Shown here piece after piece: positions 42,939-54,909 of a stretch of 64,000 nucleotides of DNA (positions within the stretch are counted from its first letter, which is position 1; every line of letters starts with the position of its first letter). The stretch spans positions 248,001-312,000 of the forward strand of contig MDYQ01000129.1 of assembly GCA_003024175.1 (NCBI GenBank). The letters run 5' to 3'. The notes under the pieces were generated by a model. It ran no database searches. It saw only the letters and a program-made list of their open reading frames with translations, and was not told where the DNA came from. The DNA is from Planoprotostelium fungivorum. Lineage: Eukaryota; Evosea; Variosea; Cavosteliida; Cavosteliaceae. The translations under genes and the position numbers were made by a program.

Positions 42939-45810
42939 TCATGCATCAGTCCCATCACCTCCATCACCTCTCGTCACCTCCGTCGTAGATATGGCCGATT
43001 CTCTGCCCATAGAAGGTGATGATGATGGTGGTGTCGTCCCGATCATCATCGTCTCGTCGTCCCTCTCGCTCTCCTTTGTCTCCGTCTCCAATCGTTTGAT
43101 ATCTATGGGTATCGACAGCATGGACTGTCCACGTTTCAATCCCCACTCCCTCCCTCTTTTTCTCACCTCCGTGGCGAACTTCTGTCGGTCCATGTTCTCC
43201 AGACGGAAAGACAGTCTCTCCCTCTCCTTCTTGTACTTGTCCATGTGCTTCTGCAGTCCCTGCTGCTTGATGCTCTGCTTTCTCGTTCTACCTGGGGAGA
43301 CTGTCGTGTTGACCCGTGGAGGTGATAGATATTCCGTCGAGTTTTCTGTGTCTCTGGGACCACTGAGAGACTGGATGAGGTCTGAGGGGGTCAGCGAGGA
43401 GACGGGAGGATAAATGAAATGAAATAAAATGGCTTACCGTTGTAGAATGCATCGGCTGACGCTTCGCTGTTGAATTTGGCGCCGAATCGATCGGAACCAC
43501 TCGTCCAGATGCAGAAATCACCGCTCTCCCTCTCCACCATCGTGTCCCTGAACAACTTCTGATACAATATCACCTTCACACAGTCAGTTCCGTTGTAGAT
43601 GGTAAATAAAAGAGAATAAAATACCCCGAACGGAGGATTCTTGTTCTGTCCGACGATCCTGCAATGAGTGCGAGAGGGATCGATGTAGATGGCCAGAATT
43701 GCCATCTCTGGAACACCTCCAGTGGGAATCCAGTCGTTGCTGTTTCGGTTCCAGTAGTAGAGCACTGCGTCCACCCACAGCTTACTCATGCATCGAACTC
43801 CATCGGGGAGGTCTACTGCTGCACTGCTCTGTAGATTCATATCAGCACCATGATGATGGTGTGATGGATGTGACGTGATGATGCGATGTGATGATGATGC
43901 AGATGAGAGGGAAAGATACCTGATCCATCTGATCGTTGACAAAGACACAGTAGTATCTCTCTCCATTAGAGAAGTGAACCGTACCCCCTCCATTGCGTTG
44001 GTTATCTTGCCAGTTTCCTTCAAATTTCGTTCCGTCGGAATAATAGATGACTCCCTCTCCATTGCTCTGTCCATCCCTCCATTCTCCCTCGTACCTATCC
44101 TCTGTCATCTCTCTTTTATTCTTATTTATTCTCATTTCCATCCATTCGACTCGTATTCCTCATGTTCATGATAGATGATTGTATCATTTCTATCTCCTCA
44201 CCTCTCTCCTTCAGCATAGAGACAGATACCTCTTCCGTTGGGTCTCTTGTTCCTCCACTCTCCTTCGTATCTTCCACCCTCTGCACATTGGAACACTCCC
44301 TGTCCAGACATCTCTCCATCTCTCCACTCTCCGTGGTAACTACTCAACTGTCAATCCTCTCATTCTTCATGCTTCATCTGTACAGATAGAGAGAATTCAG
44401 AGCTCAGAGGAGATGAAAGGGATAGAATGTTTTTAAAGATGAGAAGAGAGGAGAAGAGAGGAGAGAGGAGAAAGAAGAGAAGAAGAGAGAAGAGAGAGAG
44501 ACACACTTGTCACCATCAGGGAAGATGAGGTAACCGGTACCATTCTGCCAGTGATTGTTCCATTGTCCCTCGTACCGACTGCCATCGGTGTAATACTTGA
44601 TCCCAAATCCGTTTCGCATACCGAATTCCCATTGTCCTTCGTACCTCGATCCATTCACAGATTTGTGCGTCCCAAATCCGTTCTGTTGTCCATCCCTCCA
44701 CTCTCCAGTGTATCTGTACCTCAATCACTTCTCTCTTCTCATTCTCTTCAATTATTTTCATTCACACGAGCTTTGTATAAATGATTTTGTTTTCTCTTTT
44801 GCTCTTTCACATTTTTTGTATAAATGAAAAGACGAAAGATACTCACTGGTCTCCGTTGGCATAGCGGAGGACACCTTGACCACACTGCCAACCCTCCTTC
44901 CACTCTCCTTGGTATTGATTGCCGTCCACGTATGATCTCTGACCTTCTCATCTCTTTCAGTGTCCGATCGTCAGGACGGTGTGACATCATGCAGATGGAT
45001 GATCGTGTGAGCTGATCGACAAGATGACTCACCCATGCCGTGACGATGACCATCTTGCCATTGGCCGTTGTAGACACCACCATCAGCGTAATAGAAGACA
45101 CCTTGTCCGTTCTGAAGGCCACCCTGCCACTCTCCATCGTACCTGATCTGTCCCTCCGGTGTGTAGAGGATTCCCCTTCCACTCCTTCTCGTGTCATCAT
45201 CTCTCTTCTCTATCCATTCACCTCTGTCCTCCCCTCCACTGCCCGACGTAGATCATCCCATCAGCGTACCTGATTTAGAATGAGAAGATGATCGTCACAA
45301 TCGTCATATACGTACGTTCTCTTGCCATATCCGTGTTGCAGACCGTTAAGCCACTCTCCTTCGTAGCGACCACCGAGTGCATATATCAAGATACCCTCTC
45401 CAGTGGTGTGGCCTTCGATCCATTGACCCTCGAATATGTCTCCGTTAGCGAAGCGAAGTTTGCCGTATCCACTCTGGGAGCCTGCCATCCATTGTCCTTC
45501 GTAGACATCACCATTGGCCGAGCTCAAGACGCCTTGACCTTGCATGTTTCCATAAAACCAGTCTCCCTGTAATCATCGGTGAGTTTTGAGCCTCTTATTA
45601 CTCATTCGATTTAGAGACAGGCATCAAATCAATGGTGGAACAGACCTCGTATATGTCTCCATTATTCATCCAGAGTGTTCCTTTACCGTGCTGTTGTCCT
45701 TGGTCCCATTGACCCTCATATCGATAACCATCAGCAAAGTATAAAGTACCTTGCCCCTGTGGGAGACCGTCATACCACTCTCCCACATACCTGTGGCCAT
45801 CCATTTCCAT
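42939..45810 (-). CDS. MORN-repeat protein with C-terminal EVH1/WH1-like domain
   Basis: Starts MEMDGHRYVGEWYDGLPQGQ and continues with about 16 MORN repeats of the form YEGQWxxGxxxGxGxxxxxDG, for example YRYEGQWDQGQQHGKGTLWM, DVYEGQWMAGSQSGYGKLRF, RYEGEWRNKRPNGRGICLY and KFEGNWQDNQRNGGGTVHFS. After DLPDGVRCMSKLW comes an EVH1-like fold: AVLYYWNRNSNDWIPTGGVP, ILAIYIDPSRTHCRIVGQNK, VILYQKLFRDTMVERESGDF and CIWTSGSDRFGAKFNSEASA then DAFYNG, which keeps the EVH1 tryptophan/phenylalanine pattern (x-W-x-P near strand 2; F-G-x-x-F near the C-terminal helix). The C-terminus is a coiled coil (QQGLQKHMDKYKKERERLSF) and a Ser/Thr tail. MORN repeats bind membranes or scaffold at the cortex; EVH1 binds Pro-rich ligands of actin regulators. 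About 720 residues, 12 or so exons. Confidence 0.82.
43125..43166 (-). repeat. Introner-like intron copy A (42 nt)
   Basis: Minus-strand intron of the MORN/EVH1 gene, beginning GTGAGAAAAAGAGGGAGG and ending GGGGATTGAAACGTGGACAG. Removing it joins RQKFATE to SMLSIPIDIKRLE. Nearly the same sequence as two introns of the neighbouring FYVE/IPT gene. Confidence 0.8.
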
Positions 45811-45917
45811 CGTAACGACTGACTACATCCAATCAGATCGTTCATTCTCCAGCGAAGAGCTGCCGATGAATTCGAACATCCAATGGGATCGATACGAGAC
45901 GTGAGTTATTCGAGAGA

Positions 45918-46293
45918 TCAGATCTCACCGTCATGTCGTTGATTGTGTTGCCAGGAAATAAATACGATAGGAGTACGGCAGGTCTCTTCACCCGTTGTAC
46001 TTTGTCCTAAGACTTCTCTTCTGATTATTGTGATCTCAGCTATGCCAGCTCCTTCTTGGGACTGGGAAACGTATGGGGTTGATTGCCCTCTAGTATCTCC
46101 CTGGGCCAATTTTACGAAGTGCATCCTCCTTATTCGAGGAGCATTTCGGTGCAGTAGACAAGATTTGAACTGACCTCCAGTTCCACAAGCCAACATTTGA
46201 GCCTGTGCTCCCTCGTGTAGTTGACACAGCGTGACACAACATCCGATGCTCATCATCATTACGATCCGGCATCGAATCCACACGAAGCGCCAT
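45918..46293 (-). CDS. Possible small protein of unknown function
   Basis: Weak candidate between the MORN and aspartate aminotransferase genes. An open frame with a hydrophobic N-terminal stretch (IRCRIVMMMSIGCCVTLCQL) runs over most of this interval and ends SWQHNQRHDGEI; a second frame starts MALRVDSMPDRNDDEHRM at 46293. A splice of GTCAGTTC to a nearby AG is possible. No domain, and the choice of frame is uncertain; it may be intergenic. Confidence 0.22.
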
Positions 46294-46348
46294 TCACAGG
46301 GTGCAAGTATGATTCTCTACTCTGATATCTTCTTTATTGTAACACGAT

Positions 46349-47974
46349 TCAGAGCTTCTGTGTGGTGAGGGTGAGGGCATCGACGATGGCATCGGCCAAG
46401 ATGGGAACCGTCCTCGTGCTCAAACCAGCGAGACTGATCCTTCCATCACCAGTGAGGTAGATGTGATGCTTCTGGATGAGAATCTGGACCTACCACGAGT
46501 CATGATCTCATCGTCTAAAGAAGCTGTCACCTGCTCGGGGTTGAGGCCGGTGTAAGAGAACATTCCGATCTGCTTCATGACGTGCTCCCAGTGGATGCCT
46601 GTCGACACCTCAGATCTTCTCTGTGTCGACACCCTCACCTCTCTGCTTCAGAGCCTCGTACAACTTGACTCTCATATCGAGAATCCTTCCCGCCATTCCC
46701 TTCAGCTCCTCCTTCCTACTCCGTTCAGCGACATCTCCGTGAAATTTCACTCACCACTCCCTGAGTAGTTTCTCATCGGTCAGTACGACCTGGGTGACGT
46801 AAGCACCGTGGGCGGGGGGGCTGCTGTAGTTGGCACGGATGATGGACTTGAGCTGGCTGCGAAGTGCCTTCACCGTCTGGGTCTGAGCGGTGACGACAGT
46901 GAGGGTGCCCACTCTCTCTCCGTAGAGGCCAAAGTTTTTGGCGAAGGATTGGGCGACGAAGAGTTCGAAACCTCTTCGAACGAAATCTTTCAGGGGCTCG
47001 GCGTCGCGGTCAAGGTCACCACTGGCGAAACCTAAAATGGTTAGGTTCATTATAGACATGATGATGATGATGACGATGGTTGGATGATGATGACATGGGA
47101 CGAGGTTTACCTTGGTAAGCGCAATCGAAGAAGGGGATGTGGTTCTTCTTCTGGATGAGATTGGCAATATCGTTCCACTGATCTGGAGTGGGATCCATGC
47201 CGGTGGGGTTGTGAGCACACACGTGAAGAAGAATGATCGATCGATCGGGGGCAGCACTGATGTCCTCCAGTAATCCTGCGCATGGTCAATCATCGATGAT
47301 ACGATTTGAAACCGACCAGCCATGTCTAAAGCATTCTTCTGTCTGGAGTAGTATCTGTAGTTCTTCCAGGGGACTCCGGCGGCCGTGCAGATGTTCTTGT
47401 GGTTGGCTGTGGAGGGTGAGATTGGTCATTGGACATGAAGAGCAGCTCACGCCAGGTGGGATCGGAGATGTAGACAGTGGTGTCCTTGGGGAAGAACTTC
47501 TTGACAAACTCCATTCCAATACGAAGAGCTCCCGTTCCAGAGAGAGCTTGGACGGAGACAAACTGTGAGGGTTGAGTGGGCTGGATGATGCTTTAGAGGT
47601 CGAATGACCTTGTCACCGTGAGTGGCTACGGTATCACCGAAGAGGGTCTTCTGAGAGGCATTGTAAAAGTCGGCCGGGCCATCGATGGGGAGGTACTCCT
47701 TGTTGAACTTGCCACTGTTGTCTACGATCTCCTCGGCCTACAATATGCTTCGTCAGTCGTGTGTCGTGAGTCTGACGCATCGAATGAGGAGAGGTAGAAC
47801 GCTCACCTTCTTCACGCAGTTGAGGATGAGAGGTTTTCCCTCTTCAGTTCGGTATGCACCAACCCCCAAGTTGATCTTGTTGGGTGAAGGGTCAGCGAGA
47901 AATTGCTGATTCAGTCCCAAGATGGGATCGAGGGGTGCCTCAGGGAGTTCGCTGAAGAGAGATGCTTTGCTCAT
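46349..47974 (-). CDS. GOT: Aspartate aminotransferase
   Basis: PLP enzyme interconverting aspartate/2-oxoglutarate and oxaloacetate/glutamate. Starts [20 protein letters not shown], without an obvious presequence, so probably the cytosolic form. Blocks: [85 protein letters not shown] and [19 protein letters not shown], then [14 protein letters not shown] with the PLP-binding lysine, and [27 protein letters not shown] to the end. Substrate-binding Arg residues are present in the C-terminal part. About 405 residues; eight or nine exons with short introns, the longest near 47031-47110. It shares a 104-bp divergent region with the SLC44 gene. Confidence 0.97.
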
Positions 47975-48078
47975 GTTGACCGTCGTTATTTTGTAGCTGT
48001 GAGGCAATAAAAACAAGTCACACTACAAAGCTCCTCACCACATTTTTCACAGAAACCAAGCAAACTCACCATATTACC
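47975..48078. promoter_or_regulatory. 104-bp bidirectional promoter region
   Basis: Separates the divergent start codons of aspartate aminotransferase and the SLC44-like transporter. Assigned from orientation and spacing only; part of it may be a spliced leader intron of the aminotransferase gene. Confidence 0.45.
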
Positions 48079-49957
48079 ATGTGGGACCCAAATTATAGTG
48101 AGAAAGAACACGCTCAACCACTCTTGGGTTCACGACCGACATTAAAGACGTATCATGCGAAGGTGTGTATTATCTTCAGATGATCTCTCACATCACAATA
48201 GGCACCGGGCTCAAGCTATCGACCCAAACATTCTGAGCCAACTGTCCGTCAAGTCAACGACATCATCTTTGCCATTGCATTTATCATCACCGTTGCAGCT
48301 CTCATTTCCACTTCAGTGGTCGGTTTCACTCGTGGACAACCTTCTAAACTGATTCCATCCGATAAATGGGCCGGTGAGTTGCAATATGTAAGTCATCTCG
48401 ATCTCATCCTCTTCAGCCACTCCAGAAGACCGTTCCATAGTCTGGTTTCAAGATTCCGTCGCCCAGGCGAAAGAAGATCGTTACATTTTATTGGGCTGCC
48501 TCGGTATCTCCATCGTGATGGGTTATCTCTGGATCGTCCTCTTAAAGACCTTCACAAAGGTGAATGCCCGTCCTCCACCACCTCTCATCCGTTCAGTTGT
48601 TCATCTACGCGACTCTCTTTGTCGGTCTCGTCGGCATCCTGGCGACAGGAGTGTACATGTTGACTCTCGGCATCCACAGATCAACACCCAGTTTAAGAGT
48701 CGCCGCTTACGTCATCTTCGCCCTCGCCTTCATCTTGTTTGCCATCCTCATCTTCTTGAGAAAGAGAGTGGCACTGACTCACGCCCTCTTTGAAGAATGT
48801 TGCCACGGCATTCGAAACAATCCTCTCCTCGTCACTCTGTCTCTCCTCATCACAGGTCGACATCTCATCATCCTCCATGTCGTTCACATCGAACAGGAGT
48901 ATTCGCCGCTTTTATTGTCTTTTGGACGGCCTCCTTCTTCTTCCTCTACAGCGTACCCTCCGACACGTTCAGCGAGGCCCTCGGATCTTACCACTTTGAC
49001 ACGAAGATGCGCTACATCATGCTCTTCCAAGTGTTCGGTGAGTCCACGAGATGTCGATTGATAGTGAAGGAAACAGGACTGTACTGGGTGTCTGCCTTCA
49101 TATCTGCCGTTCTACAATGCACCATCGCAGGTACCATCTCCCATTGGTATTTCTCCAGAGCCAGTCAACCACAAGGTAATTCTATATGTGAGAGATGAAT
49201 ATGAACGAGTTGTAGAATTTGGAGCACCTGCAGTCACGAGTCTGAAGAATTCTGTGACGTACAGTTTTGGTTCTCTCGCCCTCGGCTCTCTCATCCTCTC
49301 TCTCTTTCAGATGGCCCAGTTCCTTCTGTCTCAAGCTTCTCGCAGCAATGCGAACAACAGGGTGGGTTGTAGATGCATTGTAGATGCACTGACCGTGCGT
49401 TGTAGGTCGTCAGGGTCATCATCTCGTGCTTGCGGTGCATTCTATCGTTCTTCCAGTCCATCATCAAATTTATCAATCGCTACGCTTTCATCTACATGGG
49501 TGAGGCTGTCTCTTGTAACTTTCATCTGAATGTGTTCAGGAATGAAGGGTGACGGATTCTTCTCGTCTGCGAGACACAGTCAGAACCTCATCTCTAGAAA
49601 CTACTTCGACGTGGCCGTTGTAGATGTCCTCGGCTCCTTCGTTCTCTTCGTGGGGAAAGTGGTCGGCAGTGCCTTATCCACTATATTCTGCAGTGAGTCG
49701 ATCCTTTGACTCGTGAACTGACTCGGACAGTGATGATCTTGAATGTCATGGGGAGACCCATCAGCGTGGTGTCTCTCGTTCTCGTCTCTGGAACGGCCTA
49801 CTGGGTGTTCAACTTGTACTCTCTCTTGATTCAGACGGGAATCGATACCGTCTTTGTGTCTTATCTCTTCGACATGGAGATCAACGGTCCTCAATCGGCC
49901 ATGCTCATCCCATCGGCCGTTCACAGGTTGTTACAAGAGAAGACGAAGAATAGATAA
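48079..49957 (+). CDS. Choline transporter-like protein (SLC44/CTL family)
   Basis: Polytopic plasma-membrane or organelle protein of the CTL/PNS1 family. Cytosolic N-terminus MWDPNYSEKEHAQPLLGSRP, then span DIIFAIAFIITVAALISTSV, a loop, and spans LLGCLGISIVMGYLWIVLLK, LFIYATLFVGLVGILATGVY, VAAYVIFALAFILFAILIFL, FAAFIVFWTASFFFLYSV and LYWVSAFISAVLQCTIAGTI. The conserved C-terminal block follows: SVTYSFGSLALGSLILSLFQ, RCILSFFQSIIKFINRYAFI then YMGMKGDGFFSSARHS, a signature of the family, and TGIDTVFVSYLFDMEINGPQ ending QEKTKNR. About 530 residues, ten or so exons. Family members transport choline or ethanolamine-related substrates; substrate here is not proven. Confidence 0.93.
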
Positions 49958-51550
49958 AGTCGTAACTCTTGTGAATAGAAAGAAGGGATCATGTTCACAG
50001 ATGATGATGTATGTGATGGTGTGGCTTCGAAGCGAGGGTGGTGGGCAGCCTGCACCGACAGAGTCCACCGCCAAACGTGGAGCACCCTCCAAACGGAACA
50101 CTGGCCACCACGACACACGTCCACACTTCTCTGGGCAAGTTAGAATTCATCATCGCATCTGCAGCGAGAAAGGCACCATCTAATCACTTCACATCAAACA
50201 GACAAGGGACGATCATGATTGCGTGTGGAATCCGGCGGTGATCATGGCCTTCGCAGACTCGACGTAACAATCGAGGGAGAGAAGAATCACTCGAAGCCCT
50301 CTACCAAAATAAATCAGAACCGGTTCGTTCACCGCCTTATCATGTATACGTTCCATGGGATCTGGTGATCTCAGAAGCCGAATCATCGACGAAACATATA
50401 CTCGACCTTCGATCTCTCTGATTGTGATCAATTTCACAATGAAGTCACGTCGTACTGCTTCATTTCGAAGTAGTTACTCACCATGTATAGGAGCCGTCAG
50501 AATGCACCATCGAGCATCTGCAACGAGGAGAGCTGGATCCGGGGCGGAACGCCCAGTCACGTGACCCCGAAATTCCTCTGAGCAATTTCAATCTGGCGGT
50601 TAGAAACGCAGATTCCACGGTAAGACGACGAGAAGGGAGGATTTACGCAGCTTGAGGCACCGGCAATCCATTTTCTGCTCAACACACAAAGCAGCAAGCC
50701 AACAACAGCTTCAAAGCCACAACAACGATGGGAGCACCTCACATGGACCTCTATTGAGACACAAGTCGCAATGGCCAACACATTACTCTTCAAGATCTCT
50801 TCTGATCAAGAACGTGAGAGCTTCCAACCTCTTTGGCATCTCACTGGAAACCCTCAAGAGCCAACTTCCCCGTATTTGGCCCCACCCCGAGACCAGATCT
50901 TCAATGGAATCTTTCGTCATACTGGATCAACACCTCAAGACGTCCACATGTACGAGAGAGAAGACAAGAACGTGTCTATAGCCACCTCCAACGACCCTCT
51001 CAAACGACAGTGATCACAAGTAGCTTCTGCTCTCCTCTCGAGGATGATCACAGACTGTTGTCCCTGAGCTGGCGATGTGAGGTGACGATGTTGCTATCAG
51101 GAGTCAGACCGACAACCGAACGAGAGATGTACGGCCAGTATTGCCTTCGGGCAGAAAACTGTATGTCCTCGGATCGACCGCACAGAAGATGATACACGAA
51201 AGTGTTTGATTCTGGCCGGAGTGGAGACACCCTTCGAGGGTCTCTACGATGAAGGCAGGCGAGTGTCTGACGAGGCTGTGGTGTACGGGGTATGGCCGTA
51301 CCCAGCCCAGGTAGAACATCGGCGTTCCTTCTTCTCTCGAATGTGCATTGAGACATCATCGATACACACTGCACACTGGCGACACTTTATAAATAAATCG
51401 AACTGTATCGAATCTGTTTTATTTCTTTCCCTTCGAGGTTGACGATCATCTCTGTAACACATCTACGATCTCATTGTTTAACGTGATGGACACGAGAACG
51501 ATGTGGTTTATGTCACAGGACGGAGATGTGATGATGAGAGAAAGGAAAGA
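49958..51550. other. Gene-poor region of 1.6 kb
   Basis: Contains the 3' flanks of two convergent genes and several short open frames on both strands (50213-50437 minus, 50771-51013 plus, 51048-51374 minus) without domains or reliable splice structure. One of them is listed as a weak candidate. No RNA gene or repeat recognised. Confidence 0.4.
50771..51013 (+). CDS. Possible 80-residue protein
   Basis: Open frame MANTLLFKISSDQERESFQP then LWHLTGNPQEPTSPYLAPPR, Pro-, Gln- and Asp-containing and without low complexity, which looks protein-like. No domain, membrane span or signal peptide. It may be part of a longer spliced gene or chance. Confidence 0.25.
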   Translation: MANTLLFKISSDQERESFQPLWHLTGNPQEPTSPYLAPPRDQIFNGIFRHTGSTPQDVHMYEREDKNVSIATSNDPLKRQ

Positions 51551-54250
51551 TCATTCACTCTTTTTTACTGCAGTCCTCGACGAGGGAAGAGCTAGCTTCC
51601 TCGGTGGTGGTGCTGCCAATTTAGAAGGTGCCGCTGCTCCATTGGTCACCGTCGTAGGTGGTGCCAGCTTGGATGTCGGAGCAGATAGCTTGGAAGCGGG
51701 TGCCGATAATGTAGAAGCCTGGGCTGCTATTCTCGGAGGAGCCCTGATGTTGGTCGCTGCCGGCTCCACTTCCGTTCCCACCGTTTCTCCTTTCGTTGCC
51801 TCGGTTGTTTCCTTCACGGGGACTTTATTTACAACTGGACTCGTCTTCACACTCGTAACTGACTTGGCTGCCACTTTCACCGGTGCGATCGATCTGTGTC
51901 AACATCATCAGCTCATCATCATCATCATTTCTCTCACGTCTTCGAGAGGGCCACCTTCTTATCGGTGGCGGTGGATGTGGCAGGTTCCTTCAGTGTGGAT
52001 CCAAGTGACATCCTGGTGGTTGGCTTCGATGTCTTTGTGGGTGTACCCAGAGATGTCTTTGTGGGCGTACCCAGAGATGTCTTTGTGGGTGTACCCAGAG
52101 ATGTCTTTCGTGGTGAAGATAACTGTGTCGTCTCTACTTTACGATCAGGCATCGATCCAGTGGATGCACGAGGTACGGCCGATCTGCACCCTTTCAATGT
52201 CTCTCCCTCTTCTTCTCTCTCACCTGGGTGTGGCGATCTTCTTCTCTTCTTTCGGTGTGGATGTTCCACTGCCGCTGTCGTCACTCGTGCTGTCTCTCGG
52301 TGTCGTCTTTGGTTTCGGCAGTGCAATCTTCGTTGCCGGTCCCTGCATCCACTCAGTGTCTCTCCTTCCTCTCTCCTTCACCTTCAATCCTGAGGTCGAG
52401 CGAGTGGGTGTAGGTAAGCTCAATCTGGGTACCACCTTCTTCTTCTCTTTCTCAACACTGTTGCTCCTGGACCTATCTTCTCAGTTCAACTCCTCTCCTT
52501 CCTCTCACCTCGGGGTCTCCGGATTCGAATCCGCAGAACCCCTCGATTTCTCCGGAGTCGCTTGGCTCGATGTAGACGGAGAGTCTGAGCGGTTGGGTAA
52601 GGTGAGGAAGGAAGGTGTGGGCAGAGGCTGAGTGGCCTTGTCCTGTCCACTGCTGGCTCTGGAACGAGGGAGAGTGAGACCGGGGGGTACGATGATGTTG
52701 GACGTCGATGTGTTGGCTGATGGGGCTCGATTCCTCGGTAGTGTGAGTGATCCTCTCTGTCTCGTGTCATTCGATGAAGGAGAAGGTGTCTGGTTGTAGA
52801 CGGGGTGAATGGTGTGAAGGTGAATTGTGCAGAAGAAATGATTTTTGATGAATTTCATTTTCGTTTGGATGAAAATCACCTTGACGGGATCGGAACCAGT
52901 CGTTGGTGGTACGAAATTTCCGCGAATATTAGGTGAAGATCTGGAGAGAATAATGTTCATGCTCGTGTTGTCTCCGTTCTCTTCTGCTTTCACTTCTTCC
53001 TCTCTCTTCTCTTCCTTCTCCTCCTTCTTTTCTCCCTTCTTCTCTACCTTCTCTTCCTTCTCTGCCGCTTGGTTCTTCTCTATGTCACGAATACGCTCGA
53101 ACATTTCCTTCACTCACTTGATTCAATGTCCCCGATCCATTCGTTTGAGGTGAACCCAACGCAAAATCTGGTTCTTCCATCTTCATCTGAGGCTAACAAT
53201 GTCAATGAGATGAGATACATGACATTCATTGAGAAGGAAGATGACCCACCGTGGTAGGACTGTGGAGTCTCATCTTTGAATCTTGTATGATCTTCCTCCT
53301 CTCTTCGTCCCTGATCTTCTCGATCATCACCTTGTTCTCCCTCCTCCTCTCAGTCTCTGTGCTGCACGTATGGACTCACGCTGAGATGGATCGTCTCCTG
53401 TGGTAATCGGCCAGTTCATTGTGGGAGTCCTCCAGGCGATCATCGAGCTGTCGACTCAGATCATCCGACATGAGGCTGTCGTCTAATGCCTCCGAATTGA
53501 TGTCGATGTCTCCTCTCGTCCTTCCCCCGTAGATAACGTCTCCCTCTTGGTGTTCTATGTCCTGTCTCTTCGTTCAACATCTCACATGTCACATTCATGA
53601 TCGCATCTGGTGTGAATGAAACAGACATCTCTTCACCTTCAGTGCCTTTCGTGGAGAAGCATTACCGAAACTGATGTTCAGTTCTTCGGGCGGTAAACGA
53701 TCGGGAATGGGTGTCAACAATATGAGCTGAGCCTCTGTCGAACGTCAATCGATAACGTTTGAATCGATGGAGAGGTACCGGCGACGTCTAAATTGGTGCT
53801 GATGTCTGCGGTCTTGTCTAGGTCTAACACGTCATCCTCCTTGAACTCGTCATCTGCTGCATCAACTGTGATAGGTGACTAAAGAAACGAAGGATCAGTG
53901 AAGATGGTCACCATCGTTGATGTCCTGAAAGACGATATCTCCAAATCCTCCCTGAGGAAACTCGAAGGAGGATCTCTCTGAATCGCTGTTACGCGATTCG
54001 AAAGTCGGTGAGAACACGAGCCTCTGAACGGCCGGACTGCTCGATCTCTGTGGAGATAAAATGGGTGACAACAGATCCGCAGGCACGAAGGGAGGCGACA
54101 TTCCATTCTGTGCCAACTCGGATGAATCTACATCATCGAAAGATAAATTCTGTATGCTTGCCTCCTCGTCTACGATTGGAATCAGATAATGTGAGAGAAA
54201 CACAAGTGCCTACTCTCCAACCAGGCATCGACATCGAAATTGCCCTCCAT
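51551..54250 (-). CDS. Disordered Ser/Pro/Lys-rich repeat protein
   Basis: Starts MEGNFDVDAWLE and, after an intron, NEEASIQNLSFDDVDSSELA. Most of the chain is predicted disordered: Ser/Pro-rich (LLSPILSPQRSSSPAVQRLV), acidic (DDEFKEDDVLDLDKTAD), with short helices REVNKVMIEKIRDEERRKII and KEMFERIRDIEKNQAAEKEE followed by a Lys/Glu repeat. A tandem repeat SLGTPTKT (three copies) lies near the C-terminal third, and the end is Pro/Ala/Ser-rich (SKLSAPTSKLAPPTTV, SRTAVKKSE). About 750 residues, around 10 exons. Basic Ser/Thr-Pro repeats with Lys resemble microtubule-associated or plus-end-tracking linkers, but no SxIP motif or CAP-Gly domain was seen. Function unknown. Confidence 0.55.
52028..52108. 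repeat. Coding 24-nt tandem repeat
   Basis: Three full copies plus a partial copy of a 24-nt unit (GATGTCTTTGTGGG...CCCAGA), nearly identical. Encodes SLGTPTKT repeats on the minus strand in the disordered protein. The multiple-of-three length keeps frame. Confidence 0.9.
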
Positions 54251-54909
54251 CCCTCCTCTCTACGGTTCAAGGAGAGTTTTGAAAATGAGAGATGATGAGA
54301 CTGCTGATTTCAGACATGTCTCACAACAATAAAAGTATGAATTTTAGCATTTATTTCATAAGAGCGCGGTTGAGATATACCTCTGCGGGCCATCGGAGAC
54401 AATTGATTTGGTTTTTCTGGTTGGTGTCCACCCATTTGGATCACTAATTTTTTTGTCATGCATATTCCAGTAGTCGGGAGAGAAGTGATCCATTCTCAAT
54501 GCACCATTTGACTACCAACCGGAAAAACCGAGTCAATTGTCAGACTTAACGCGATCGGTTGACCTATTTTTATAATAAGGAGGATCTCTCGAAATGAATT
54601 CTCCCGGACAATTGCTCATCCACGCGATAGACTTAAGTCACGATCCCTTGCTGACGCTCATGCTTCTGCTAGAGCAGCTCCCCTGCTAACTGTGATCGAC
54701 TGTGGAAGAGTGAACGGATCATAGCGGATCGAATGCCACGTTCTGGAGTTCCTTTTCCAACGGTACTTCACATATTCTGCTCTACGATGGAAAATTCAAG
54801 GTGGCAGGTCGGCATCCTGAGGGTTTCCTACCGTTGGAAAAAGGATAAGGGGCTGGCTTACGAGAGAAGGGGCCCCTACAATAATATTAGTCCGCTCCAA
54901 ACCACCACC
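54251..54909. promoter_or_regulatory. Divergent intergenic region
   Basis: 659 bp between the disordered-protein gene and the DUF4395-like gene. Contains AT-rich stretches (54340-54480, 54560-54600). No gene recognised. Confidence 0.45.

Noticed and set aside
46090-46293. Extra N-terminal exon for the MORN gene
   Set aside because: The MORN array begins naturally at MEMDGHRYVGEW, and the upstream frames do not splice into it in phase.
52028-52108. Regular 24-nt repeats as a CRISPR array
   Set aside because: No spacers, the repeats are contiguous, in frame inside an exon, and the genome is eukaryotic.
52513-52530. GGATTCGAATCC-like sequence as a tRNA B box
   Set aside because: It lies in coding sequence and no cloverleaf partner arms were found; no tRNA was recognised elsewhere by eye.
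51474-52631. 385-residue plus-strand frame with Val/Ser/Gly runs
   Set aside because: Antisense to the disordered repeat protein; the minus strand has consistent exons and the known tandem repeat in frame.
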